Shown piece after piece: positions 33,365-41,360 of a stretch of DNA of 64,000 bases. Made by a program: the position numbers and the translations under genes. Positions within the stretch are counted from its first letter, which is position 1; each line of letters starts with the position of its first letter. This DNA is from Streptomyces sp. DH41 (GTDB lineage Bacteria; Actinomycetota; Actinomycetes; Streptomycetales; Streptomycetaceae), in NCBI RefSeq assembly GCF_029813785.1, contig NZ_JARVKY010000016.1, forward strand, positions 124,001 to 188,000, in the 5' to 3' direction. The notes beneath the pieces are model-generated. The model was not told the origin of the DNA, did no database searches, and saw nothing but the letters and a program-made list of their open reading frames with translations.

Positions 33365-34768
33365 TCAAGACCTCAGCGCATCCAACTGCTCCAAGAACCA
33401 CCGCGCCGGAGGCAACGCCGTCCCCGCCGCCGCCAACCGCTTCGTCCGCTCCGCCCGCTCCCCCGGCGCGACCCCCAACGCCTCGTGCAGCGCGTCGGCC
33501 GTACCGACCACGTCGTACGGGTTCACGACGATCGCGTCCTCCCCCAGCTCCTCGTACGCCCCCGCTTCCCGGGACAGCACCAGCACGCACCCCTCGTCGG
33601 AGACGACCGGCACCTCCTTCGCGACGAGGTTCATCCCGTCGCGGACCGGATTGACCAGCGCCACGTCCGCCAGCCGGTACGCCGCCAGCGACCGCGCGAA
33701 GTCGTCCTTCACATGCAGCACGACCGGCGTCCATCCCGCCGTACCGAACTCGTCGTTGATCGAGTCGGCCACCCGCCGCACCGCGGCGGTGTAGTCCCGG
33801 TACACGGCGAGATCCTGCCGCGAGGGGTACGCGAACGCGACGTGCACGACCCGCTCCCGCCACTGCGGCCGCCCGGTCAGCAGCTCCCGGTACGCCAGCA
33901 GCCCCCGCACGATGTTCTTCGACAGCTCGGTCCGGTCCACCCGCACGATCGTCCTGCGCGCGCTCCCGTCCGGGCCGGCGCCGATCTCCGCCCGCAGCGC
34001 CGCCATCCGCTCGTCCACGTCGGCCTCGTGCGACCGCCGCCGCAGGAAGTCCGCGTCGGCGCCCAGCCCGTGCACGCCGATCTCCGTGGAGCCGAGCCCG
34101 CCCACCAGCGCGTCGCAGCAGGCGGTGAACGAGTCGGCCCAGCGCCGGGTGAGGAACCCGAGCCGGTCGGCGCCGAGCATGCCCCGCAGCACCTGCTCGG
34201 CGATGTCGTCCGGCAGCAGCCCGAAGTAGTCGACCGGCGCCCACGGCGTGTGCGAGAAGTGCCCGATCCTGAGGTCCGGCCGCAGCTCCCGCAGCATCCC
34301 CGGCACCAGCGTCAGGTGGTAGTCCTGCACGATCGCGACCGCGCCCTCGGCGGCCTCCTCGGCCAGCGCCTTCGCGAAGGCCCGGTTGTACGCCTCGTAG
34401 GAGGCCCACTGCCGCCGGAACTCCGCGTCGAAGACCGGCTCCAGGGGCGTCTGGTAGAGCATGTGGTGCACGAACCACAGCACGCTGTTGGCGATCCCGT
34501 TGTACGCGTCCGCGTGCACGTCGGCCGGTACGTCCAGCATCCGCACGCCGTCCTCGCCGACCCCGCGCCGCACCGCCTCGCGGTCGCCGTCGCCGAGTGC
34601 GGAGCACACCCACAGCGCCCCCGCGTCCGGCCCGATGGCCGACAGCCCGGAGACCAGCCCGCCCCCGCCGCGCTTGGCGTGCAGCGAACCGTCGTCCCGC
34701 ACCTCGTACGAGACCGGCCCCCGGTTGGAGGCGACCAGTACCTGAGCAGCACCGAAGCTTGAAGCCAT
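33365..34768 (-). CDS. otsA: Trehalose-6-phosphate synthase (GT20)
   Basis: The 467-residue GT20 enzyme has RGGGGLVSGLSAIG, IVQDYHLTLVPGMLRE, HFSHTPW, RVDRTELSKNI and the nucleotide-binding RLADVALVNPVRDGMNLVAKE. It joins UDP- or GDP-glucose to glucose-6-P. The ATG at 34768 has GAGG 6 nt upstream and is preferred over a TTG three codons earlier. It converges with otsB, so the trehalose genes are not in one operon. Confidence 0.93.
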   Translation of the reverse strand: MASSFGAAQVLVASNRGPVSYEVRDDGSLHAKRGGGGLVSGLSAIGPDAGALWVCSALGDGDREAVRRGVGEDGVRMLDVPADVHADAYNGIANSVLWFVHHMLYQTPLEPVFDAEFRRQWASYEAYNRAFAKALAEEAAEGAVAIVQDYHLTLVPGMLRELRPDLRIGHFSHTPWAPVDYFGLLPDDIAEQVLRGMLGADRLGFLTRRWADSFTACCDALVGGLGSTEIGVHGLGADADFLRRRSHEADVDERMAALRAEIGAGPDGSARRTIVRVDRTELSKNIVRGLLAYRELLTGRPQWRERVVHVAFAYPSRQDLAVYRDYTAAVRRVADSINDEFGTAGWTPVVLHVKDDFARSLAAYRLADVALVNPVRDGMNLVAKEVPVVSDEGCVLVLSREAGAYEELGEDAIVVNPYDVVGTADALHEALGVAPGERAERTKRLAAAGTALPPARWFLEQLDALRS

Positions 34769-34912
34769 ACGCCTCAACGTAGCCAGGCCCCGGAACCCTC
34801 AAACGTGGTCGGACGACACTTCGGCATCGATTGCGTCACGCGCCTTGTGTGGATGATGTGAACAGATCGAGCATGTGTGGTGCGTATTTCAACTTTCTGG
34901 GGGGTGGGCGGC

Positions 34913-35623
34913 ATGCCCATACGTATCCGCCGGTTCGCCGGCACCGCGGCACTGGTCGCGGCCTCGGCGCTGGCACTGGCCGGCTGCGGGGACGGAAGCA
35001 CCGGTACCGAGACGGCGGCCGAGCGACCGGCCTCGGCCACCGCCACACCGACCCCGACTGCCACGCCCACCCCCACCGCCACACCGGCCTCGACTCCCTC
35101 GCCGACCCCCACTCCCACCCCCGCCGCCGTCACGCTGGACGACCACACCGGTTCCGCCGTCGGTAAGGCGGTCGGCGCGGCGAAGAAGGCCGGGCTCGCC
35201 TACGCCGTCCAGCTCCAGGGCACGGGTGGCAAGCGGGCCTCCTCCTGGTCCGCGGGCGAGGAGGTCTGCGCGCAGACCGACGAGCCCGGTGGCTCCTACG
35301 ACGTGGCGTTCACCGTCCCGCGCAACGGCCGTGACTGCTCCGGTGACCTCCTGCACACCCCGGAACCGGTCCGGACGACGGCCCCCGCCCCGGATTCCGG
35401 CACGGACACGGGTTCCGGCACGGGTTCCGGCACGGGTACGGGCTCCGGAACAGGCACCGGCGGCTGCGAACTGACCAGCCCCGCCGGCAACTGCTACGCC
35501 GACGGCCAGTTCTGCGCCAAGAAGCACCGCGGTCTGAGCACCCACGGGCGCGGTGGCGAGTACCTGACCTGCGCGCAGGACTCGGGCGGCAGGTGGCGCT
35601 GGTCGGACGGCGTCACCGGCTGA
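34913..35623 (+). CDS. Secreted lipoprotein with TP-rich linker and cysteine-rich C-terminus
   Basis: This 236-residue precursor has lipobox LAGC, a Thr/Pro repeat spacer (TATPTPTATPTPTATPAST), a central conserved region (VGKAVGAAKKAGLAYAVQLQGTGGKR) and a second repeat of TGSGTG units. The C-terminus has four Cys (GCELTSPAGNCYADGQFCAKKHRG...LTCAQD). I chose ATG 34913 for its GGGGGGTGGG site; an in-frame upstream start lacks one. The function is unknown; the C-terminal part may be a small binding domain. Confidence 0.75.
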   Translation: MPIRIRRFAGTAALVAASALALAGCGDGSTGTETAAERPASATATPTPTATPTPTATPASTPSPTPTPTPAAVTLDDHTGSAVGKAVGAAKKAGLAYAVQLQGTGGKRASSWSAGEEVCAQTDEPGGSYDVAFTVPRNGRDCSGDLLHTPEPVRTTAPAPDSGTDTGSGTGSGTGTGSGTGTGGCELTSPAGNCYADGQFCAKKHRGLSTHGRGGEYLTCAQDSGGRWRWSDGVTG

Positions 35624-35626
35624 CGC

Positions 35627-36598
35627 TCAGGCCACCCTCCGGGCCGCGTACTCGGCGATCTCCGTCATCGGGGGGCGCTCCTCGGTGTCCACCGAGTACG
35701 TACGCGGCTCGAAACCGTCCGCGCCCCGTTCGAACTGGATGAGGGACGGCCGGACCAGGTGGCCGCGGGCCAGCCGGAGCTGGGCGGTGCGGTAGATCGC
35801 GGCGGACATGCGGCCCAGCGCCTGGCCGTCCTGGTGCCGGTGTCTGCGTACGCCGACGTCGACCTGCGCGAGGGCGTCCAGGCCCACCAGGTGCAGGGAG
35901 TCGACCAGCATGCCCAGCTCGACCCCGTAGCCGACGGGGAAGGGGAGTTGTTCGAGGAGGGAGCGGCGGGCCGCGTACTCGCCGCCGAGCGGCTGGACGA
36001 AGCCGGCCAGCTGCGGCCAGTGCATGTTGAGCAGCGGGCGGGCCATCAGTTCCGTGACCCGGCCGCCCTGCCCGGCCGCGGGCACGGCGGAGGCGCAGCC
36101 GTCGGGCACGGTGAGCGGACGGTCGTACATGGCCTTGACGAGGTGCACGCCCGGATCGGTGAGCAGTGGCCCCACGATCCCGGTGACGAAGTCGGCGGAG
36201 AACTCGCGCAGGTCCGCGTCGACGAAGCAGACGATGTCGCCGCCGGTGACCAGCAGCGAACGCCACAGCACCTCGCCCTTGCCGGGCACGGCCGGGATGC
36301 GGGGCAGGATCGTGTCGCGGTGCACGACGCGCGCGCCCGCCGCCGCGGCCACCGCCGACGTGCGGTCGCTCGACCCGGAGTCCACGACCACGATCTCGTC
36401 GACGAGCGGGACGCGCCCCATCAGGTCCCGGCGGATCACCGTGACGATGTCGCCGACCGTCGCCTCCTCGTCGAGGGCGGGGAGCACCACGCTGACCGAC
36501 TGCCCGGTGGCGTGCTTGGCGGACAGGAGCTGCTGGATCGGCCGGTCCGACACGGACCAGGAGCGTGCGCTCAGCCAGCGCTCGACTTCTTCCAGCAC
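35627..36598 (-). CDS. Glucosyl-3-phosphoglycerate synthase-like glycosyltransferase (GT81/GT2 type)
   Basis: The 323-residue transferase has the GT-A pattern SVVLPALDEEATVGDIV, IVVVDSGSSDRT, PGKGEVLWRSLLVT, DIVCFVDADLREF (DxD) and GGEYAARRSLLEQLPFPVGYGVELGML, resembling actinobacterial GpgS. That enzyme makes glucosyl-3-phosphoglycerate for methylglucose lipopolysaccharide or as an osmolyte. The GTG start at 36598 has AAGGAG 9 nt upstream. It is divergent from thrC. Confidence 0.8.
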   Translation of the reverse strand: MLEEVERWLSARSWSVSDRPIQQLLSAKHATGQSVSVVLPALDEEATVGDIVTVIRRDLMGRVPLVDEIVVVDSGSSDRTSAVAAAAGARVVHRDTILPRIPAVPGKGEVLWRSLLVTGGDIVCFVDADLREFSADFVTGIVGPLLTDPGVHLVKAMYDRPLTVPDGCASAVPAAGQGGRVTELMARPLLNMHWPQLAGFVQPLGGEYAARRSLLEQLPFPVGYGVELGMLVDSLHLVGLDALAQVDVGVRRHRHQDGQALGRMSAAIYRTAQLRLARGHLVRPSLIQFERGADGFEPRTYSVDTEERPPMTEIAEYAARRVA

Positions 36599-36796
36599 GT
36601 TCGGTGGCTCCTTCGTGATCCGGTGTGATCCATCTCGCGGTGCGGACGACTGTCTCAACCGCCCTGGCCTTCGGTTACAGTCTTGAACAACGCGGAGGCC
36701 CACCGCATGCCGGGGGTCCCGCACGCACCACCGCTCGACAAGCTCGATATGCGCGGCAAGCGCGACAAGCCGAGCAAGATCAACAATCGAATACCG

Positions 36797-36940
36797 CTCA
36801 TCCAGAGGGGCAGAGGGATACGGCCCGTTGAAGCCCCGGCAACCCTCCAGTCGGTTCTTGTCACGCGGACGTGGCGAGGCTCCCGACTCGGGAAGGTGCC
36901 AAATCCGTCTCACGGCGAGATGCGTCGTGAGGAAGATGAG
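36797..36940 (+). ncRNA. SAM riboswitch (S-box, SAM-I/IV clan) upstream of thrC
   Basis: The leader contains the conserved S-box core: CAGAGGGATACGGCCCG, then GAAGCCCCGGCAACC, then GGTGCCAAATCCGTC. P1 is formed by CTCATC (36797-36802) and GATGAG (36935-36940). A P4-like hairpin CTCAC...GTGAG lies before P1. P1's 3' strand overlaps the GAGGAG region and an ATG (36936), so SAM binding should hide the ribosome site, giving translational control. It is upstream of a threonine synthase and a ThiS/MoaD-like protein. Confidence 0.85.
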
Positions 36941-36959
36941 GAGAAAGGGCCTCGCCTCC

Positions 36960-38264
36960 ATGGCTGTGCAGACTGTCGAAAGCACCACCACCCCCGACGC
37001 TCCCGCCCCCGCCGGCTCCGTCGATCTGGGCCCCGCCGCCGCGCTCTCCTGCCGCGAATGCGGCCACCGCGTTCCGCTCGGCCCCGTCTTCGCCTGCGAG
37101 GAGTGTTTCGGCCCGCTGGAGATCGCCTACGACTTCTCGGCCCACGACACCGAGGAACTCCGCGCGCGCATCGAGGCGGGCCCCGCGAACATCTGGCGTT
37201 ACGCCCCGCTGCTGCCCGTCCCCGCCGACGTGGCCGACAAGCCGAACATCAACCCCGGCTGGACCAAGCTGGTCAAGGCCGACAACCTGGCCCGCGAGCT
37301 CGGCGTCACCGGCGGTCTGTACGTCAAGGACGACTCCGGCAACCCGACGCACTCCTTCAAGGACCGCGTCGTCGCGCAGGCCATCGAGGCCGCCCGCGCC
37401 TTCGGTTTCACCACCCTGTCCTGCTCCTCCACCGGCAACCTCGCGGGTGCCGTCGGCGCCGCCGCCGCCCGCGCCGGCTTCCGCTCCTGCGTGTTCATCC
37501 CGCACGACCTGGAGCAGGGCAAGGTCGTCATGGCCGCCGTCTACGGCGGTGAGCTGGTCGGCATCGAGGGCAACTACGACGACGTGAACCGCTTCTGCTC
37601 CGAGCTGATCGGCGACCCGGCCGGCGAGGGCTGGGGCTTCGTCAACGTCAACCTGCGGCCGTACTACGCGGAGGGTTCCAAGACCCTCGCGTACGAGATC
37701 TGCGAGCAGCTCGGCTGGCGGCTGCCCGACCAGCTCGTCGTCCCCATCGCCTCCGGCTCCCAGCTCACGAAGATCGACAAGGGGCTGAAGGAGCTGATCC
37801 AGCTCGGCCTGGTCGAGGACAAGCCGTACAAGATCTTCGGCGCCCAGGCCGAGGGCTGCTCGCCGGTGTCCACCGCGTACAAGGCCGGCCACGACGTCGT
37901 ACGCCCGCAGAAGCCGGACACCATCGCCAAGTCCCTCGCGATCGGCAACCCGGCCGACGGCCCGTACGTCCTCGACATCGCGCGCCGCACCGGCGGCGCC
38001 GTGGAGGACGTGAGTGACGAGCAGGTCGTCGACGCCATCAAGCTGCTCGCGCGCACCGAAGGGATCTTCGCGGAGACCGCGGGCGGGGTGACGGTCGGCG
38101 TCACGAAGAAGCTGATCGAGAACGGTGACCTGGACCCGTCCCTCACCACCGTCGTGCTCAACACCGGCGACGGCCTGAAGACCCTCGACGCGGTGGCCGG
38201 TACCGGCCTGACCGCCACCATCCGCCCGAACCTGGACTCCTTCCGAGAGGCTGGCCTCGCATGA
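36960..38264 (+). CDS. thrC: Threonine synthase (PLP enzyme) or O-phosphohomoserine-dependent sulfhydrylase homologue
   Basis: The 434-residue PLP protein begins with a rubredoxin-like zinc motif CRECGHRVPLGPVFACEECFG, then DDSGNPTHSFKDRVV (Schiff-base lysine), SCSSTGNLAGAVGA, VPIASGSQLTKID and TAGGVTVGVTKKLIE, the threonine-synthase fold. ThrC normally converts O-phosphohomoserine to threonine. Here it is preceded by a SAM riboswitch and overlaps (ATGA) a MoaD/ThiS-like sulfur carrier. That hints at a role in sulfur or methionine metabolism as well. Start ATG 36960 or the in-frame ATG 36936 inside P1; family similarity cannot decide. Confidence 0.9.
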   Translation: MAVQTVESTTTPDAPAPAGSVDLGPAAALSCRECGHRVPLGPVFACEECFGPLEIAYDFSAHDTEELRARIEAGPANIWRYAPLLPVPADVADKPNINPGWTKLVKADNLARELGVTGGLYVKDDSGNPTHSFKDRVVAQAIEAARAFGFTTLSCSSTGNLAGAVGAAAARAGFRSCVFIPHDLEQGKVVMAAVYGGELVGIEGNYDDVNRFCSELIGDPAGEGWGFVNVNLRPYYAEGSKTLAYEICEQLGWRLPDQLVVPIASGSQLTKIDKGLKELIQLGLVEDKPYKIFGAQAEGCSPVSTAYKAGHDVVRPQKPDTIAKSLAIGNPADGPYVLDIARRTGGAVEDVSDEQVVDAIKLLARTEGIFAETAGGVTVGVTKKLIENGDLDPSLTTVVLNTGDGLKTLDAVAGTGLTATIRPNLDSFREAGLA

Positions 38265-38536
38265 GCGTGACCGTTCGCATCCCGACCATCCTGCGCACCT
38301 ACACCGGCGGCAAGGCCGAGGTCGGTGCCGAGGGCGCCAACCTCGGTGAGGTCATCTCCGACCTGGAGAAGAACCACACCGGCATCGCCGCCCGCGTCCT
38401 GGACGACCAGGGCAAGCTCCGCCGCTTCGTCAACGTCTACGTCAACGACGACGACGTCCGCTTCGAGCAGGGCCTGGAGACGGCGACCCCGGACGGCGCG
38501 GGAGTCTCCATCATCCCCGCGGTCGCCGGCGGCTGA
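38261..38536 (+). CDS. MoaD/ThiS-family sulfur carrier protein
   Basis: This 91-residue beta-grasp protein ends in GVSIIPAVAGG, a C-terminal Gly-Gly that can be adenylated and thiocarboxylated. The core VRIPTILRTYTGG...VNVYVNDDDVRFEQGLETATPDG matches the CysO/MoaD2 branch. It overlaps the stop of thrC by 4 bp, so expression is coupled and under the same SAM riboswitch. In related systems such carriers donate sulfide to PLP enzymes or to 2-thiosugar pathways. Confidence 0.85.
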   Translation: MSVTVRIPTILRTYTGGKAEVGAEGANLGEVISDLEKNHTGIAARVLDDQGKLRRFVNVYVNDDDVRFEQGLETATPDGAGVSIIPAVAGG

Positions 38537-38561
38537 TACGCGTCGATACACGTCGTAGTAC

Positions 38562-38600
38562 GAATTGCCCTCTCCGTAAGAGAAACGGAGGGGGCAATTC
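38562..38600. terminator. Hairpin after the sulfur-carrier gene
   Basis: GAATTGCCCTCTCCGT and ACGGAGGGGGCAATTC form a 16-bp stem (one mismatch) with a 7-nt loop, 26 bp after the stop. It closes the thrC operon. A second hairpin (TCCCGATC-GCGA-GATCGGGA) lies at 38636-38655. Confidence 0.75.
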
Positions 38601-38952
38601 CATGTGGTTGAGCGCGGTAGAGTTGGGGAACGCGCTCCCGATCGCGAGATCGGGAACTTCGCCTCCCTGCCGCCGGCCCGACAAGAAATAGCCAAAATGC
38701 GGGCGTATTTCGCGGCTTTTGTTCCCTTTGTGGACCCCGACTTGACCCGAATTCAGGCGAATTCTCGCCACATTCCGGACCGGGTGCGTCCAGATTTCTC
38801 GTCCGACTGACCTGTTGCAGAGGGCAGTTGGACAGATACATTCGGCCGCGGTCGACGCGTTCCGGCGCACGCCCCCAGTCGTGGGGGGCGAGGTCTGACC
38901 CGGGTCCGCGAAGTGCGGATCTGTGCAAGGGCCAGTAATAGGGGAGTTAGGC
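38601..38952 (+). other. Long leader/promoter region of the cold-shock gene
   Basis: This 352-bp AT-richer stretch has no convincing coding frame. Csp genes often have a long 5' UTR. The ribosome site GGGGAG is at 38941-38946. No conserved RNA fold was recognised by eye beyond the hairpin at 38636-38655. Confidence 0.4.
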
Positions 38953-39156
38953 ATGGCTCAGGGCACCGTCAAGTGGTTCAACGCGGAGAAGGGGTACGGC
39001 TTCATCGCGGTCGACGGTGGTGCGGATGTTTTCGTCCACTACAGCGCGATTCAGATGGACGGCTACCGCACCCTCGAAGAAGGCCAGCGGGTCGAGTTCG
39101 AGATCTCGCAGGGTCAGAAGGGCCCGCAGGCCGACATGGTTCGCCTCAGCGCCTGA
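38953..39156 (+). CDS. Cold-shock domain protein (CspA family)
   Basis: The 67-residue protein contains RNP1 KGYGFIAV and RNP2 VFVHYSAI of the cold-shock domain, beginning MAQGTVKWFNAEKG. It binds single-stranded RNA/DNA and acts as an RNA chaperone. It is a typical streptomycete Csp next to groEL2. It starts at ATG 38953 after GGGGAG and is followed by a strong hairpin. Confidence 0.95.
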   Translation: MAQGTVKWFNAEKGYGFIAVDGGADVFVHYSAIQMDGYRTLEEGQRVEFEISQGQKGPQADMVRLSA

Positions 39157-39186
39157 GACGCGCGGCCACCGCAGCGCGGTCTTCAA

Positions 39187-39224
39187 CCGAAGGGCCCGTA
39201 CCTCCCGGGGTACGGGCCCTTCGG
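39187..39224. terminator. Intrinsic hairpin after csp
   Basis: CCGAAGGGCCCGTACC and GGTACGGGCCCTTCGG form a perfect 16-bp stem, 30 bp after the stop. Confidence 0.85.
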
Positions 39225-39316
39225 CCTGCCCGGCCCCGCCCCCGAACCTGCCCCCCGAACCTGCCCCGGCCCGTGTTCGCGGGTGGCTGATCGCTGGTGT
39301 CGATCCCCGAGAGGCG

Positions 39317-39343
39317 CTTGCACTCGGCAGGGGCGAGTGCTAA
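39317..39343. promoter_or_regulatory. CIRCE element 1 (HrcA operator)
   Basis: CTTGCACTC-N9-GAGTGCTAA matches the CIRCE pattern TTAGCACTC-N9-GAGTGCTAA, with mismatches only in the left arm. It lies upstream of groEL2, so HrcA repression in the absence of heat stress is expected. Confidence 0.85.
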
Positions 39344-39351
39344 TCATTGCG

Positions 39352-39378
39352 TTAGCACTCTGAAGGTGAGAGTGACAA
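39352..39378. promoter_or_regulatory. CIRCE element 2 (HrcA operator)
   Basis: TTAGCACTC-N9-GAGTGACAA is a second CIRCE, with one altered base in its right arm. The inner half-sites of the two elements also form GAGTGCTAA-N8-TTAGCACTC, so the pair are nested around 39348. Confidence 0.8.
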
Positions 39379-39504
39379 CGAAGGACCGGGTCGGTGAGGC
39401 CCGCAGGCCGGGTGGGGAAGGAACCGCACGGCAGGCGAGCCGTCCGTCGCGGGCGCGGGCGCGGTCCGAAGGAATCACCCCCAGTCCTGGAGGGACCACT
39501 TCAC

Positions 39505-41130
39505 ATGGCCAAGATCATCGCGTTCGACGAGGAGGCGCGGCGCGGCCTCGAGCGCGGCATGAACCAGCTCGCGGACGCCGTCAAGGTGACGCTCGGCCCC
39601 AAGGGCCGCAACGTCGTCCTCGAGAAGAAGTGGGGCGCCCCCACGATCACCAACGATGGTGTCTCCATCGCCAAGGAGATCGAGCTCGAGGACCCGTACG
39701 AGAAGATCGGCGCCGAGCTGGTCAAGGAAGTCGCCAAGAAGACGGACGACGTCGCCGGTGACGGTACGACCACCGCGACCGTTCTCGCCCAGGCCCTGGT
39801 CAAGGAAGGCCTGCGCAACGTCGCGGCCGGCGCCAACCCCATGGCCCTCAAGCGCGGCATCGAGAAGGCCGTCGAGGCCGTCTCCGCCGCCCTGCTCGAG
39901 CAGGCCAAGGACGTCGAGACCAAGGAGCAGATCGCCTCCACGGCCTCCATCTCCGCCGCCGACACCCAGATCGGCGAGCTCATCGCCGAGGCGATGGACA
40001 AGGTCGGCAAGGAAGGCGTCATCACCGTCGAGGAGTCCCAGACCTTCGGTCTGGAGCTCGAGCTCACCGAGGGTATGCGCTTCGACAAGGGCTACATCTC
40101 GGCGTACTTCGCCACCGACATGGAGCGTATGGAGGCGTCGCTCGACGACCCGTACATCCTGATCGCCAACTCCAAGATCGGCAACGTCAAGGACCTGCTG
40201 CCGCTCCTGGAGAAGGTCATGCAGTCGGGCAAGCCGCTGCTGATCATCGCCGAGGACGTCGAGGGCGAGGCCCTGTCGACCCTGGTCGTCAACAAGATCC
40301 GCGGCACCTTCAAGTCCGTCGCCGTCAAGGCCCCGGGCTTCGGCGACCGCCGCAAGGCCATGCTCGGCGACATCGCCATCCTCACGGGCGGCGAGGTCAT
40401 CTCCGAGGAGGTCGGCCTCAAGCTGGAGAACGCGTCCCTGGACCTCCTGGGCAGCGCCCGCAAGGTCGTCATCACCAAGGACGAGACCACGATCGTGGAC
40501 GGCGCCGGCTCCGCCGACCAGGTCCAGGGCCGGGTCAACCAGATCCGCGCCGAGATCGAGAACAGCGACTCGGACTACGACCGCGAGAAGCTCCAGGAGC
40601 GCCTGGCGAAGCTGGCCGGCGGCGTGGCCGTCATCAAGGCCGGTGCCGCCACCGAGGTCGAGCTCAAGGAGCGCAAGCACCGCATCGAGGACGCCGTTCG
40701 CAACGCGAAGGCGGCCGTCGAGGAGGGCATCGTCGCCGGTGGTGGCGTGGCCCTGCTCCAGGCCTCCCAGGTCTTCGAGAAGCTGGAGCTCTCGGGTGAC
40801 GAGGCGACCGGCGCCAACGCCGTGAAGCTCGCCCTGGAGGCCCCGCTGAAGCAGATCGCCGTCAACGGTGGTCTCGAGGGCGGCGTCGTCGTGGAGAAGG
40901 TCCGCAACCTGACCGTCGGCCACGGCCTGAACGCCGCGACCGGTGAGTACGTCGACATGATCGCCGAAGGCATCATCGACCCGGCGAAGGTGACCCGCTC
41001 TGCCCTGCAGAACGCCGCCTCCATCGCCGCGCTGTTCCTCACCACCGAGGCCGTCATCGCCGACAAGCCGGAGAAGGCCGCCGCGGGCGGCGCCCCGGGC
41101 GGCATGCCGGGCGGTGACATGGACTTCTGA
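39505..41130 (+). CDS. groEL2: 60-kDa chaperonin GroEL2
   Basis: The 541-residue chaperonin has VTLGPKGRNVVLEKKWGAP, DDVAGDGTTTATVLAQALV (ATP binding), KAPGFGDRRKAMLGDIA and the C-terminal GGAPGGMPGGDMDF. No groES gene accompanies it, marking it as the lone actinobacterial GroEL2. The ATG follows CTGGAGGGA. Regulation is by the two CIRCE elements ~130-190 bp upstream. Confidence 0.97.
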   Translation: MAKIIAFDEEARRGLERGMNQLADAVKVTLGPKGRNVVLEKKWGAPTITNDGVSIAKEIELEDPYEKIGAELVKEVAKKTDDVAGDGTTTATVLAQALVKEGLRNVAAGANPMALKRGIEKAVEAVSAALLEQAKDVETKEQIASTASISAADTQIGELIAEAMDKVGKEGVITVEESQTFGLELELTEGMRFDKGYISAYFATDMERMEASLDDPYILIANSKIGNVKDLLPLLEKVMQSGKPLLIIAEDVEGEALSTLVVNKIRGTFKSVAVKAPGFGDRRKAMLGDIAILTGGEVISEEVGLKLENASLDLLGSARKVVITKDETTIVDGAGSADQVQGRVNQIRAEIENSDSDYDREKLQERLAKLAGGVAVIKAGAATEVELKERKHRIEDAVRNAKAAVEEGIVAGGGVALLQASQVFEKLELSGDEATGANAVKLALEAPLKQIAVNGGLEGGVVVEKVRNLTVGHGLNAATGEYVDMIAEGIIDPAKVTRSALQNAASIAALFLTTEAVIADKPEKAAAGGAPGGMPGGDMDF

Positions 41131-41162
41131 TCGACCCCGGTCGATCAACCGTCCTTCACGTA

Positions 41163-41206
41163 CCGAGGGCGGCACCCCCTGTTCCGGCAGGGGGTGCCGC
41201 CCTCGG
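41163..41206 (+). terminator. Strong intrinsic terminator after groEL2
   Basis: CCGAGGGCGGCACCCCCTG pairs perfectly with CAGGGGGTGCCGCCCTCGG over 19 bp, followed by GCGTTTTCG. Confidence 0.9.
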
Positions 41207-41326
41207 GCGTTTTCGGGGGCCCGGCCGGGTGGTGTGCGCCGGATCACCGCGGGCCGGGAGCGACGCGAGGAATGACGCGACGGGGTGGACCGGTTGTCGC
41301 AGGAGTGCGATGAATGCGTGCGCACA

Positions 41327-41338
41327 TACCGTACGGTA
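41327..41338. promoter_or_regulatory. Palindrome near start of Old Yellow Enzyme gene
   Basis: TACCGTACGGTA is a perfect 12-bp palindrome, 22 bp upstream of the GTG start of the flavin oxidoreductase. It could be a TetR- or MarR-type operator. No regulator is adjacent. Confidence 0.4.
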
Positions 41339-41360
41339 CCCACTCCTGAGGAGCCCCCAC

